This document shows, piece after piece, positions 30,721 through 40,649 of a stretch of 64,000 bases of DNA. Source of the stretch: Gilliamella sp. wkB171 (GTDB lineage: Bacteria > Pseudomonadota > Gammaproteobacteria > Enterobacterales > Orbaceae); the NCBI RefSeq assembly GCF_001693755.1, contig NZ_LYST01000031.1, positions 62,001 to 126,000 of the forward strand. Reading direction: 5' to 3'. Position 1 is the stretch's first letter. Each line of letters opens with the position of its first letter. Position numbers and translations under genes: made by a program. The notes under the pieces are model-generated. The model was not told where the DNA came from, ran no database searches, and saw nothing but the letters and a program-made list of their open reading frames with translations.

Positions 30721-32139
30721 TTATACTGTTGCTTTAGTTGCTAATTTTCTGTTTTGTGCAATACGAACTAAACCTAATAAAATGGCGCCAACTATTGCAC
30801 CAGCGAAAATACAACCTACCCATAAAAATGGTTTATTAACCAGTGGTAGCACTAAAAAACCACCATGTGGTGCAGGGACTTGAATTTGGCATAAAAATGT
30901 CAATACAGCTGCAATGGCAGACGATAACATCATAATTGGGATCACACGTAATGGATCTTTTGCTGCAAAAGGTATTGCTCCTTCTGTGATATGTGTTGCA
31001 CCCAAAATATAATTGACCAGTCCAGCTGCACGCTCTTCTTCACTAAAGGCTTTATTGCGGAAGATTGTTGTTGAAAAAGCAATAACAAACGGTGGTGCAA
31101 TACAAGCTGCAGAAACACCAGCCATAAAATAGAAATTACCTTCACCTAACAACATGGTACCTGTTACGTAAGCGGCTTTATTTACTGGGCCACCAAAGTC
31201 GAATGAACACATAGCACCAATAACAATACCCAATAAAACAGGATTAGCAGATTGCAGTGATTCTAGGAAAGACTTCATGGCATTATTTACTGTCGCAATC
31301 GGACCACCGAGTAAAAACATACCTGCACCAATCACAAATACGCCAATGAGTGGCATAATGAAAATGGATTTAAGCCCTTCAAATGAGCGTGGAAGTCCAT
31401 CTAACAATTTTTTGACAAATAGCATTAAATAACCGGCAGCAAAACCAGCAATAATCCCACCAAGGAACCCAGCTCCGGTGATATTAGCAATCAGTCCACC
31501 GACAAACCCAGCAACCATTCCTGGTCGGCCAGCTATAGAGTACGCTAAGAAACCCGTAAAGATAGGAACCATAATGCCAAACGCTTGCCCACCAATTTTC
31601 ATTAATAACGCGGCAAACTCATTATATTGAGCATTATCAGGGTTAGCTGAATATATCCCCCATAAAAACGATAACGCAATCAAAACCCCGCCAGCTACCA
31701 CAAAGGGTAACATGTTCGAAACGCCGCTCATTAAATGTTTATAAATTTGGCGACCAATGGATTCTTTAACTTCTATCGGGTTAGATGATGAATTGGATTT
31801 GTCTGTATTGTTATTTTTGCCTTTACGGATGGGAACAGCGCCAGATGTGATTTGTTCAATAAGTACTTTAGCTTTATGAATACCATCTTTAACAGGTACT
31901 TCAATAACAGGTAAACCATTAAAGCGGTCAGGGTTGACATCTTTATCAGCAGCAATAATTACCCCAATTGCCTCGTTAATATCTGCGTCTGTAATGGCGT
32001 TATCAACACCGCCAGCGCCATTGGTTTCTACTTTTATTTCAAAGCCTGCTTTTTCAGCTGCGCTTTTTAAGGCTTCTTCCGCCATATATGTATGTGCAAT
32101 ACCAGTTGGACATCCTGTGACAGCTAATATTTTTTTCAT
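30721..32139 (-). CDS. PTS fructose-family EIIBC permease
   Basis: This inner-membrane protein imports and phosphorylates a sugar. The 472-residue product starts with one EIIB domain (about 1-100) whose phospho-cysteine is Cys10 in AVTGCPTGIAHTYMA. A polar Asn/Ser linker follows, then the EIIC domain (about 125-465) with GRQIYKHLMSGVSNMLPFVVAGG, DFGGPVNKAAY and GATHITEGAIPFA motifs of the fructose family. It lacks the second EIIB' module of E. coli FruA. The sugar may be fructose or, from the neighbouring aldolase, tagatose. Confidence 0.93.
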   Translation of the reverse strand: MKKILAVTGCPTGIAHTYMAEEALKSAAEKAGFEIKVETNGAGGVDNAITDADINEAIGVIIAADKDVNPDRFNGLPVIEVPVKDGIHKAKVLIEQITSGAVPIRKGKNNNTDKSNSSSNPIEVKESIGRQIYKHLMSGVSNMLPFVVAGGVLIALSFLWGIYSANPDNAQYNEFAALLMKIGGQAFGIMVPIFTGFLAYSIAGRPGMVAGFVGGLIANITGAGFLGGIIAGFAAGYLMLFVKKLLDGLPRSFEGLKSIFIMPLIGVFVIGAGMFLLGGPIATVNNAMKSFLESLQSANPVLLGIVIGAMCSFDFGGPVNKAAYVTGTMLLGEGNFYFMAGVSAACIAPPFVIAFSTTIFRNKAFSEEERAAGLVNYILGATHITEGAIPFAAKDPLRVIPIMMLSSAIAAVLTFLCQIQVPAPHGGFLVLPLVNKPFLWVGCIFAGAIVGAILLGLVRIAQNRKLATKATV

Positions 32140-32152
32140 AATGCTCTCCTAT

Positions 32153-33076
32153 TTACTTGATTTGGGTAACGACAACTTGATCCATATAAATGTCAATTTT
32201 GTCTAATTGACCTAATCCATCTGACTCGGCAACATTAGCGCCTGTTGCTGAGGCTTTTTTCATGGCTTTTTCAATACTTTGTTGTTCAAAAAGCCACTCA
32301 CTAATAAATGCAGCAAGCGATGCGTCACCAGCACAAGCCGAACTAACTAGATTTATTTTCACCGCATTACAAAACCAAATATGCGTTCCGTCTGAAAAGT
32401 ACATTCCTTTGTCACCCATTGTTAATAAAATGTTTTGTGCACCTTGTGAATGAACAGTTTCCAGTGCGGTTATGATTTGCTGTTGGGTATTGGTTTCAAG
32501 TCCAAAAATTTCTTTTAGTTCATCGTCATTAGGTTTAATTAATAATGGCTGATACTTTAATAATTCACTTAATTTGGGATGACTAATATCAAGAATGACT
32601 TGGATATTTTTGGACATACATAAATCTAAGATAGACTGATAATAATCTGGCTCAATATTATTTGGCAGACTTCCGCTGATCACTAAATAACTGTTATTGG
32701 CTAGCGAACTAATAATCTCTAGCATTTCGCTTTTTTTGTTATCAGGAACAAACGGTCCTTTCCCCACCAATTTATATTCATTATGCCCATCGTTGACAAA
32801 AACATTGATACGCGTGATGTCATCAATAAAGCAAGGTTTGGTTTCAAGTTGCAATTTAGTTAATTCATCAACAATGTACTTACCCGAAAAACCACCAAAG
32901 AAACCTAAAGCACAGGTTGGTTTATTGAATTTATGTAATACAATCGATACGTTGATAGCTTTACCATTTGGGCTATATTCAGTATGCGAAGTTCGATTGA
33001 CGCAATTGGGATAAAGCCCTTGGCAACGAATATTCATATCAATGGCGGTATTGAGTGTTAAGGTATAGATCATCAT
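32153..33076 (-). CDS. 1-phosphofructokinase / tagatose-phosphate kinase family protein
   Basis: A PfkB-family kinase of the FruK/LacC branch, expected to phosphorylate a ketohexose phosphate to a 1,6-bisphosphate. The 307-residue protein starts MMIYTLTLNTAIDMNI and has NGKAINVSIVLHKF for sugar binding and PNDDELKEIFG. The usual GAGD catalytic motif reads SACAGDASLA: the first glycine is a cysteine, but the catalytic Asp remains. It lies 9 bp after the aldolase gene and 13 bp before EIIBC, so it acts between import and cleavage. Whether the substrate is fructose-1-P or tagatose-1-P (or 6-P) is not decided by sequence. Confidence 0.88.
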   Translation of the reverse strand: MMIYTLTLNTAIDMNIRCQGLYPNCVNRTSHTEYSPNGKAINVSIVLHKFNKPTCALGFFGGFSGKYIVDELTKLQLETKPCFIDDITRINVFVNDGHNEYKLVGKGPFVPDNKKSEMLEIISSLANNSYLVISGSLPNNIEPDYYQSILDLCMSKNIQVILDISHPKLSELLKYQPLLIKPNDDELKEIFGLETNTQQQIITALETVHSQGAQNILLTMGDKGMYFSDGTHIWFCNAVKINLVSSACAGDASLAAFISEWLFEQQSIEKAMKKASATGANVAESDGLGQLDKIDIYMDQVVVTQIK

Positions 33077-33085
33077 GCTTAGCCT

Positions 33086-33970
<885 letters not shown>

Positions 33971-33980
33971 TTAATTTTTT

Positions 33981-34032
33981 AACTTTCGAATTGAAAGTTA
34001 TTTTTTTAAATTATGATTGCAAAACGAAAGTT
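33981..34032. promoter_or_regulatory. Candidate DeoR-type operators between the sugar operon and its regulator
   Basis: A perfect palindrome AACTTTC-GAATT-GAAAGTT sits at 33981-33999, and a further half-site CGAAAGTT at 34025-34032. DeoR-family sugar repressors commonly bind repeated CTTTCG/CGAAAG-type elements, and these lie in the 339-bp divergent gap just upstream of the aldolase gene. The remainder of the gap to 34279 shows no other clear signal. Confidence 0.6.
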
Positions 34033-34279
34033 ATACTAGTGTTAATAGCGTGAGTTGGATCACAAAAATAGATTTTAATATGTCTAACAAGATAAACTTG
34101 TTGCTAAAGTTTCATTTTAACGTTTAACTGGTCAAGTCTGATTTAAGACTACTAAATCGCGATAATTAACATTGATTCATGTTTAGGAATAAATTTCTTC
34201 ACTCAATTGATGTTGACCACTTGTATGATAAATTTTATTATCATCGTTAGATATTTATCAGTTATATAGGAAATAAAAT

Positions 34280-35107
34280 TTGGCTAGAGCGTCTTCAGCC
34301 CTACTAAAACGTAGGTTAGATATTGCCGAAATCGTACGTAAACAAGGTGAAGTAAAAGTAGATGACTTATCTGACAAGCTTCAAGTGTCTAATGTTACTA
34401 TTCGGCAAGATTTAACATATTTAGAACAACAAGGTTATTTAAAACGATCCTTTGGTGGAGCAATTTATATTCCGCCTGAAAGTTTAGCTAACCAAACTTC
34501 TTTCGACTCTGTAAATTATAGTAATACCAATTTAAATATCAGTGAAATCGATATCGTTAAAAACTGTTTAGATTATATAAATGATGGCGATACACTTTTT
34601 TTAGGTCATGGCACTTTAATTCGAAAGCTCATTCCTTTTTTGCATAATAAAAAATCCCTACGATTGATTATGAATGATATTCAAAATGCTCAATTGGTTA
34701 AGGAGTTTTCAGATGCCGAAGTGATATTAGTTGGCGGTATGCTTTTAGAGGGTAATTTTTTGCAAAATAATAATGCGCTAACTGACATTGTTAACCAATT
34801 TTCTATTACCCATTTTATTGTCGAATTGGCAGCTATCAATGCTAATAATCATTTAATTATTGCTAATATTGATCAACAAAAAACGTATCAACAAATATTT
34901 AAAAATGCTGACCATACAATTGGCCTTTTACCTCAACGATTGGTAATGAATGATGAACACAGTATTGGAAAATTGAAGCATTTAGATACTGTTATATTAT
35001 CAAGACCTGTTGTCACCGAATATCATCAACAATTATTAGATTCTAATTTTAAACAAGATGCGGTTAACAAATTTTGCGTGATCTATCGTAATGCAAAGGG
35101 GATGTAA
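34280..35107 (+). CDS. DeoR/GlpR-family transcriptional regulator
   Basis: This 275-residue protein has an N-terminal DeoR winged helix (about 10-65; RRLDIAEIVRKQGEVKVDDLSDKLQVSNVTIRQDL in two pieces, then GGA after the wing). The sensor domain is of the DeoR type that binds sugar phosphates, with GDTLFLGHGTLIRKLIPFL replacing the usual D-x-G-ST motif. It begins with TTG, preceded by AGGA at about ten bases. It faces the PTS/aldolase operon and is followed one base later by a sugar kinase. It probably represses one or both units and responds to a pathway phosphate. Confidence 0.88.
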   Translation: MARASSALLKRRLDIAEIVRKQGEVKVDDLSDKLQVSNVTIRQDLTYLEQQGYLKRSFGGAIYIPPESLANQTSFDSVNYSNTNLNISEIDIVKNCLDYINDGDTLFLGHGTLIRKLIPFLHNKKSLRLIMNDIQNAQLVKEFSDAEVILVGGMLLEGNFLQNNNALTDIVNQFSITHFIVELAAINANNHLIIANIDQQKTYQQIFKNADHTIGLLPQRLVMNDEHSIGKLKHLDTVILSRPVVTEYHQQLLDSNFKQDAVNKFCVIYRNAKGM

Positions 35108-35108
35108 T

Positions 35109-36071
35109 ATGCAATTTAAAATTTGTACTATTGGAGAATTGCTAGTTGAGTTTTTAGCTAAAGAAAAAAATCAACGTTTTGACGAACCGGGTGAATTTGT
35201 CGGACCTTTTGTCAGTGGAGCCCCAGCAATATTTGCAGATCAAGTTGCGAAATTAGGTTTTCCCGTTGTTTTTTTTGGTTGCGTTGGCAAAGATGCTTTT
35301 GGTCACATGTGCACGAAGCGATTAAAACAAGATGGTGTGATTATTGAGGGTATTACAACGCATTATAAAGCCAATACAGGCAGTGCATTTGTAACCTATA
35401 AAGGCTTAAATGAACGTGATTTTATTTTTAATATCCCAAATAGTGCCTGTGGCCTACTTTCGTTCAATCATATAAATGAAAGTTTATTAAAAGATTGTAC
35501 TCATTTACATGTGATGGGCTCTTCACTTTATTCTTTTCGCGCTATTGATGCTATGCGTAAAGCACTTGATATTATTAAGAGTAAAGGCGGCACAATTTCG
35601 TTTGATCCAAATTTACGTAAAGAGATGTTTAATATTCAGGAAATGGAGCAATCGTTTGATTATATCATGGAGTATACCGATATATTTTTACCAAGCGAAA
35701 GCGAGGTGAGTTATTTTGCGCATAGCCATGATGAGAGTGAACAACAGACCATGTTTTCATTACTCGAAAAAGGAATTAAACATATTGTGGTGAAAAAAGG
35801 TAGTAATGGTGCAGACTATTATGGTCACGATGATAAAAATAAATTATATACACTGCATGTAGACGGTTTTGCCACAAACGTAATTGATCCAACTGGAGCG
35901 GGAGACTGCTTTGGTGCAACCTTTGTTAGTTTGATGTTAGCGGGATATTCTGTCAAACACGCTTTACGCTATGCTAATGCGAGTGGTGCTCTAGCCGTAT
36001 CTAAAAAAGGTCCAATGGAAGGGACATCGACAATAGATGAATTAAAACAATTTATTTCTGAATATAAATAA
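35109..36071 (+). CDS. PfkB-family sugar kinase
   Basis: A ribokinase-like kinase of 320 residues from the chosen ATG (AAAGGGG seven bases upstream); a start six codons earlier overlaps the regulator. It has GEFVGPFVSGAPAIFADQVAKLGF, SFDPNLRK and the classical anion-hole motif DPTGAGDCFGATF. The N-terminal GELLVEFLAKEKNQ and EPGEFVGPF pattern is like enzymes annotated as tagatose or 2-keto-3-deoxygluconate kinases. Paired with the DeoR gene and facing an aldolase of the tagatose type, a free-ketohexose kinase is the best guess, with substrate unproven. Confidence 0.85.
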   Translation: MQFKICTIGELLVEFLAKEKNQRFDEPGEFVGPFVSGAPAIFADQVAKLGFPVVFFGCVGKDAFGHMCTKRLKQDGVIIEGITTHYKANTGSAFVTYKGLNERDFIFNIPNSACGLLSFNHINESLLKDCTHLHVMGSSLYSFRAIDAMRKALDIIKSKGGTISFDPNLRKEMFNIQEMEQSFDYIMEYTDIFLPSESEVSYFAHSHDESEQQTMFSLLEKGIKHIVVKKGSNGADYYGHDDKNKLYTLHVDGFATNVIDPTGAGDCFGATFVSLMLAGYSVKHALRYANASGALAVSKKGPMEGTSTIDELKQFISEYK

Positions 36072-36103
36072 ACCTATTAAATACAATTGGTTGATTAAAT
36101 TTG

Positions 36104-36135
36104 CAAAAAAAATCCCAATAACATGGTTATTGGGA
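36104..36135 (-). terminator. Terminator of hemW
   Basis: TCCCAATAAC (36113-36122) pairs with GTTATTGGGA (36126-36135). Read leftward the stem is followed by an eight-T run (36112 down to about 36105), so it serves the leftward hemW message and may also stop the kinase gene from the other side. Nothing coding is seen in 36136-36315. Confidence 0.75.
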
Positions 36136-36315
36136 AAACATAAGGAATAGGAAAACAATGAAATAAATGCATTGTCGATTCTTAGTATGCACCTTTTTTT
36201 TAAAAATGTATGTAAAGATAACTAAATGATTGCTTAAATAGATTGTATCTATCTTGTTAAATAAATGTAAATGTCTTTGTTTTTATTAATAACTCATTAT
36301 TTTTTAATGTGTTAT

Positions 36316-37449
36316 CTATAAAAAGATCTCTAATAATGAGTTTAAAAACAGCTTGCCGTGCTCGGTTATTTGCCAATTATGTTTATTTTCAATTAAATAG
36401 TTTTGCTCGATGGCAAGGTCAATCTGCTTACTTACCGATTGCAAGGGTAAAAAAGTACGTTGTTCAAATTCGTGCTTTGGCGTTGCTTCAAATAATCGGA
36501 AACGGTTCATAAAATATTCAAAGGGTAGATCTTGCGACGCTACTTGATAAGAGTTTTCTAAATATCGACCTTCTAAATACCCTTTGGGGTGGCGTGTTTT
36601 TACTGTCCGGATAATTTTGCCATTCGATTGTGTAATTTTTCCATGTGCTCCGCAGCCAATTCCTAAATAATCGCCAAACCGCCAATAATTTAAATTATGT
36701 TCGCATTGATATCCGGGTTTGGCATAAGCTGAGGTTTCATATTGTTGATAGCCTTGTTCAGTTAAAAGTTGATGCCCTTGTTGATAAATTTCCCATAAAT
36801 TATCGTCATCAGGTAAAGTCGGTGGTTTGGAACCAAATAAGGTATTGGGTTCAATGGTTAACTGATACCAAGACAAATGCGGAGGGGCTAGCTTAATGGC
36901 TTGCTTTAAATCATACAAAGCATCATCAATGGATTGATTCGGTAAACCATGCATTAAGTCTAAATTAAAACTATGTAAATGTAGGCTATGGGCAAGAATG
37001 GCTGCATTCATGGCTTCTTCTGGGTTATGTATCCGTCCTAAATTTGCTAGTTTAGTCGATTGAAAGCTTTGTACGCCAATTGAAATACGATTAATTCCTG
37101 CTTGCTGATAACCCTTAAACCTCTCTACATCAACAGAATTTGGATTTGCTTCAATCGTTACTTCTGCTTCATTTTCTATTGGAATAATTTTATTAACTTC
37201 GATTAATAACTGATTAATCAATTCCGCTGAAAATAGGCTTGGTGTGCCTCCACCGATAAAAATAGAGTGAATTGAGCGATCATGACACAGTTTGGCATCT
37301 TGCCGTAAATCTTCAATAAGATGTTGAATATAGGCTTGATAATCAGGTGTTTTTTTCACCGTATGTGAATTAAAATCACAGTAAGGACATTTTTGAACAC
37401 ACCAAGGCATATGGATATATAAGCTAAGAGGAATTTTATAATCAAACAT
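36316..37449 (-). CDS. hemW: Radical SAM heme chaperone HemW
   Basis: HemW (formerly YggW) is a radical-SAM relative of coproporphyrinogen dehydrogenase that binds heme and delivers it to respiratory proteins. The start chosen (MFDYKIPLS) is preceded by GGAAAGG; a start four codons earlier lacks a ribosome-binding site. The 377-residue protein (E. coli 378) has the cluster motif CVQKCPYCDF, GGGTPSLFSAELI, the SIGVQSF segment and the C-terminal HemN-like domain. The Cys that follows C-x3-C-x2-C in HemN proper is Phe here, which is how HemW differs. Convergent with the sugar kinase gene. Confidence 0.93.
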   Translation of the reverse strand: MFDYKIPLSLYIHMPWCVQKCPYCDFNSHTVKKTPDYQAYIQHLIEDLRQDAKLCHDRSIHSIFIGGGTPSLFSAELINQLLIEVNKIIPIENEAEVTIEANPNSVDVERFKGYQQAGINRISIGVQSFQSTKLANLGRIHNPEEAMNAAILAHSLHLHSFNLDLMHGLPNQSIDDALYDLKQAIKLAPPHLSWYQLTIEPNTLFGSKPPTLPDDDNLWEIYQQGHQLLTEQGYQQYETSAYAKPGYQCEHNLNYWRFGDYLGIGCGAHGKITQSNGKIIRTVKTRHPKGYLEGRYLENSYQVASQDLPFEYFMNRFRLFEATPKHEFEQRTFLPLQSVSKQIDLAIEQNYLIENKHNWQITEHGKLFLNSLLEIFL

Positions 37450-37645
37450 ATGCCTTTCCATAAATTTTTGTCAAATACGCAGAATAAGTTTAAATGAGCT
37501 GGCTATATTACTCTCATTTATTAAAAAAAGCTTTTTTACCTTTATTCTATTTCTAGAATGTGTTGAAAAAGCGTAAAATAAAAACAATTTTAGATTTAGT
37601 TTATGACATTGATTGTCGATCAAATTAAATATTATAGGAGTAATT

Positions 37646-38521
37646 ATGAGTATTTTAAAACAACTATTGGATAGCGCTAAACAATCTCAGTCTTTAAGCC
37701 CATCTGTTAAACAAACCACCTATGGTGAATTACCTATTTTAGTCATTAATCACCAAACTTGCACTGCCGCGGTTTCACTACAAGGTGCACATTTATTATT
37801 TTGGCAACCTACAACTGAAACTGCACCAGTCGTTTGGTTAAGTAACAACGCTGTATTTAAAAAAGGTACCGCTATTCGTGGTGGCGTACCCGTTTGTTGG
37901 CCTTGGTTTGGTAAATTAGGTGATCCTATGCATGGTTTTGCCCGTATAGTGCAGTGGACTTTAGATTCATGCAACGAAAATAATGAGGGTGTTGATCTTG
38001 TTTTATCGTTAACCAATAATCAACAAACTGAGCCGTTTTTTTCAAAACCTTTTCATGTTTGGTTACAAATTCACATTGGTACTACTTGCCAAGTCACGTT
38101 AACTTGCCAAGGCAATTTTGAAGTAACTAGTGCATTACATACCTATTTTGGTGTAGATAATATTAACAATGTACTTGTTAAAGGTTTAGGAGACAGCTAT
38201 CAAGAACGTTTAACAAATGAAAATAAACCGACTACCGCAGGTCAGCTGACTTTCAATCAAGAAGTCGATCGTATTTACACTCATGCCGATAATAAGTTAA
38301 TCATTAAAGATGGGCAACGTACTATTGAGCTAACTAATAATCATTCGACCGATGTTGTAACATGGAATCCATGGATAGATAAAGCAAAAGCAATGGCTGA
38401 TTTTGCTGATAATGAATATCAATCTATGGTTTGTGTCGAAACTGCGTGTATTACTCAACCCCTAAAACTTTCGCCAACAGAAAAAGTGTCTTATGGTTTT
38501 AAGATAGAATTAATAAAGTAA
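37646..38521 (+). CDS. yeaD: D-hexose-6-phosphate mutarotase YeaD
   Basis: An aldose-1-epimerase-fold protein that interconverts alpha and beta glucose 6-phosphate. The start chosen is the ATG eight bases after AGGAG (291 residues, like E. coli YeaD at 294); an upstream TTG 11 codons earlier is unlikely. Motifs include AVSLQGAHLLFWQP, RGGVPVCWPWFG, the catalytic-region histidine in HGFAR and the late VTWNPWIDKA and VCVETA. It stands alone, divergent from hemW, and the nearby zwf-pgl genes use the same metabolite. Confidence 0.93.
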   Translation: MSILKQLLDSAKQSQSLSPSVKQTTYGELPILVINHQTCTAAVSLQGAHLLFWQPTTETAPVVWLSNNAVFKKGTAIRGGVPVCWPWFGKLGDPMHGFARIVQWTLDSCNENNEGVDLVLSLTNNQQTEPFFSKPFHVWLQIHIGTTCQVTLTCQGNFEVTSALHTYFGVDNINNVLVKGLGDSYQERLTNENKPTTAGQLTFNQEVDRIYTHADNKLIIKDGQRTIELTNNHSTDVVTWNPWIDKAKAMADFADNEYQSMVCVETACITQPLKLSPTEKVSYGFKIELIK

Positions 38522-38587
38522 ATGGTAAACTGGTGTTACAAACTTAATCGATACTTGGTTTTGATTAATAGTAGTATGATTATTTGA

Positions 38588-38616
38588 TTGCGTTTAATTG
38601 CATAACGCTTTATAAT
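38588..38616 (+). promoter_or_regulatory. Promoter of rplY
   Basis: TTGCGT at 38588-38593 and a perfect TATAAT at 38611-38616 have a 17-bp spacer. The predicted start site (about 38623) would give a leader of roughly 80 nt. Confidence 0.8.
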
Positions 38617-38647
38617 CGCTAGCGCTTTTTAAGCAACTATTTGATAG

Positions 38648-38678
38648 CCAATTACTGGGTCGCCTGTAATTGGTTTTT
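38648..38678 (+). promoter_or_regulatory. Hairpin with T-run in the rplY leader
   Basis: CCAATTAC (38648-38655) pairs with GTAATTGG (38666-38673) around the loop TGGGTCGCCT and is followed by five T residues, 32 bp before the rplY ATG. Because it lies downstream of the rplY promoter, it could act as an attenuator or an L25-responsive leader rather than only as a yeaD terminator. Confidence 0.6.
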
Positions 38679-38704
38679 ATTTGAAATTACTAAGAGAAAT
38701 TAAA

Positions 38705-38989
38705 ATGTTTACATTAAAAGCAGAAGTAAGAAAAGAGCATGGTAAGGGTGCGAGCCGCCGCCTGCGTCACGCTGGTCAATTCCCAGCTATTATCTATGGT
38801 GGAAGTGAAGCAGCAGTTTCTGTTGTGCTTGATCACAACCATATTTTTAATATGCAAGAAAAACCAGAATTTTATTCTGAAGTATTAACTATTGAAGTTG
38901 ATGGCAAAGCAGTTAAAGTAAAAGTACAAGCAGTACAACGTCATCCATTCAAACCAAAATTAGTGCATATGGATTTTGTGCGCGTATAA
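38705..38989 (+). CDS. rplY: 50S ribosomal protein L25
   Basis: L25 binds 5S rRNA in the large subunit. The start chosen gives [19 protein letters not shown] and 94 residues, the E. coli length; an in-frame TTG eight codons upstream is not supported. It is the short single-domain form, without the C-terminal CTC domain of longer homologs. It has its own promoter, leader hairpin and terminator. Confidence 0.97.
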   Translation: MFTLKAEVRKEHGKGASRRLRHAGQFPAIIYGGSEAAVSVVLDHNHIFNMQEKPEFYSEVLTIEVDGKAVKVKVQAVQRHPFKPKLVHMDFVRV

Positions 38990-39032
38990 ATTATCCATCA
39001 GTTGGGTCGCACCCAACAATTACTAATTCACG

Positions 39033-39065
39033 CAAAAGGTCGCCTTCATGGTGACCTTTTGTTTT
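39033..39065 (+). terminator. Terminator of rplY
   Basis: CAAAAGGTCGCC (39033-39044) pairs with GGTGACCTTTTG (39050-39061) with one mismatch-like wobble, then T residues. A smaller hairpin GTTGGGTCGCACCCAAC (39001-39017) precedes it. Confidence 0.88.
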
Positions 39066-39174
39066 CGTATCAAATAAGGCAAATACCTATTGTTATGATT
39101 AACTCCACTAACTGAGTGTACATAGGTAGGACAACGTAATAAAATAGATAATATGCTTTTTTTAGGAGAAAATT

Positions 39175-40635
39175 ATGTCTGATATCCCAGTTTGCGATTT
39201 AGTTATTTTTGGTGCTAAAGGGGATTTAACGAGACGTAAATTATTACCGTCTTTATATCAATTAGAAAAATATGGTAAGTTGCCAAAACAAACTAAAATT
39301 TTAGGCGTAGGTCGTGCTGATTGGGATCATGCTGCTTATTGCGAAGTAGCCAAAGAAGCATTGTCTACTTTTATGCCAGAACCTATCGACGAGGCGATTT
39401 GGCAACGATTTAGTCAACGACTTAATTTTCATAAATTAGATGTCAATAATCTTGCTGGTTTTAGCGCATTAAAGAGTGAACTGGACCAAACTAGACCAAC
39501 TATTTTTTATTTTGCCATGCATCCTGGTGCGTTTGGTACTATCTGCCAAGGTTTAGCTGAAGCTGGATTAAATCAAATACAAAACCGAATTGTGATGGAA
39601 AAACCACTCGGTACCGACTTACAATCATCGCGTGAAATTAATGATTCAGTTGCGAAATATTTCAATGAGTCACAAGTTTATCGTATTGACCACTATTTAG
39701 GTAAAGAATCCGTTTTAAATTTATTAGCATTACGTTTTGCAAATCCTGTATTTGCCTCATTTTGGGATCGAAATTCAATAGATCATGTTGAAATTACTGT
39801 TGCTGAGCAAGTCGGTATTGAGGGACGTTGGGGATATTTTGATAAAGCTGGGCAAATGCGTGATATGGTACAAAACCATCTATTACAAATTTTAACTATG
39901 ATTGCGATGTCTCCACCATCTAACCTTGGTGATGATAGCTTGCGTAATGAAAAAATAGCAGTACTTAATGCTCTTAGACCAATTAATAAAACCAATATTC
40001 GTGATAAAGTTGTTAGAGGCCAATATACCTCAGGATTTGTTAACGGTATTAATGTACCGGGATATTTAGAAGAAGATGGTGCAACTCCAGACAGCCATAC
40101 TGAAACCTTTGTGGCTATCCGTGTCGATATTGATAATTGGCAGTGGGCGGGAGTCCCTTTCTATTTGCGTACAGGTAAGCGTTTACCAAGCAAATGCTCT
40201 GAAGTGGTTGTTTATTTTAAACCATTACCACTGAATTTATTTAGTGAATCTTATCCTGAACTGCCACAAAATAAGTTAACCATTCGATTACAACCTGATG
40301 AAGGTATGGATATTGAAATCCTCAATAAAGTGCCAGGGTTAGATAGTACCCATACTTTACAAACAACTAAACTTGATTTAAGTTTTAGTGAAACTTTCCA
40401 TCAACATCGTGCCGATGCTTATGAACGCTTGCTACTTGAAGTGATGCGAGGACGACAAGCACTATTTGTTCATCGTGACGAAGTCGAAGCTGCTTGGAAA
40501 TGGGTTGATTCTATTATCAATGCATGGGATGCTGATAATGACACACCAAAAACTTATCAAGCTGGTACTTGGGGACCGGTTGCATCAGTCGCTTTAATTA
40601 CTAAAGATGGCTATTCATGGCATGAATTTGAATAA
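39175..40635 (+). CDS. zwf: Glucose-6-phosphate 1-dehydrogenase
   Basis: Zwf oxidises glucose 6-phosphate to 6-phosphogluconolactone and makes NADPH. The 486-residue protein has the N-terminal nucleotide-binding FGAKGDLTRRKLLPSLY, the active-site RIDHYLGKESVLN (about 175-187) and FYLRTGKRLP. It is preceded by AGGAG and followed 14 bp later by pgl, the next enzyme in the pathway, so the two form a pentose-phosphate unit. No edd or gnd lies in the window. Confidence 0.97.
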   Translation: MSDIPVCDLVIFGAKGDLTRRKLLPSLYQLEKYGKLPKQTKILGVGRADWDHAAYCEVAKEALSTFMPEPIDEAIWQRFSQRLNFHKLDVNNLAGFSALKSELDQTRPTIFYFAMHPGAFGTICQGLAEAGLNQIQNRIVMEKPLGTDLQSSREINDSVAKYFNESQVYRIDHYLGKESVLNLLALRFANPVFASFWDRNSIDHVEITVAEQVGIEGRWGYFDKAGQMRDMVQNHLLQILTMIAMSPPSNLGDDSLRNEKIAVLNALRPINKTNIRDKVVRGQYTSGFVNGINVPGYLEEDGATPDSHTETFVAIRVDIDNWQWAGVPFYLRTGKRLPSKCSEVVVYFKPLPLNLFSESYPELPQNKLTIRLQPDEGMDIEILNKVPGLDSTHTLQTTKLDLSFSETFHQHRADAYERLLLEVMRGRQALFVHRDEVEAAWKWVDSIINAWDADNDTPKTYQAGTWGPVASVALITKDGYSWHEFE

Positions 40636-40649
40636 AAGGAATATCAAAT

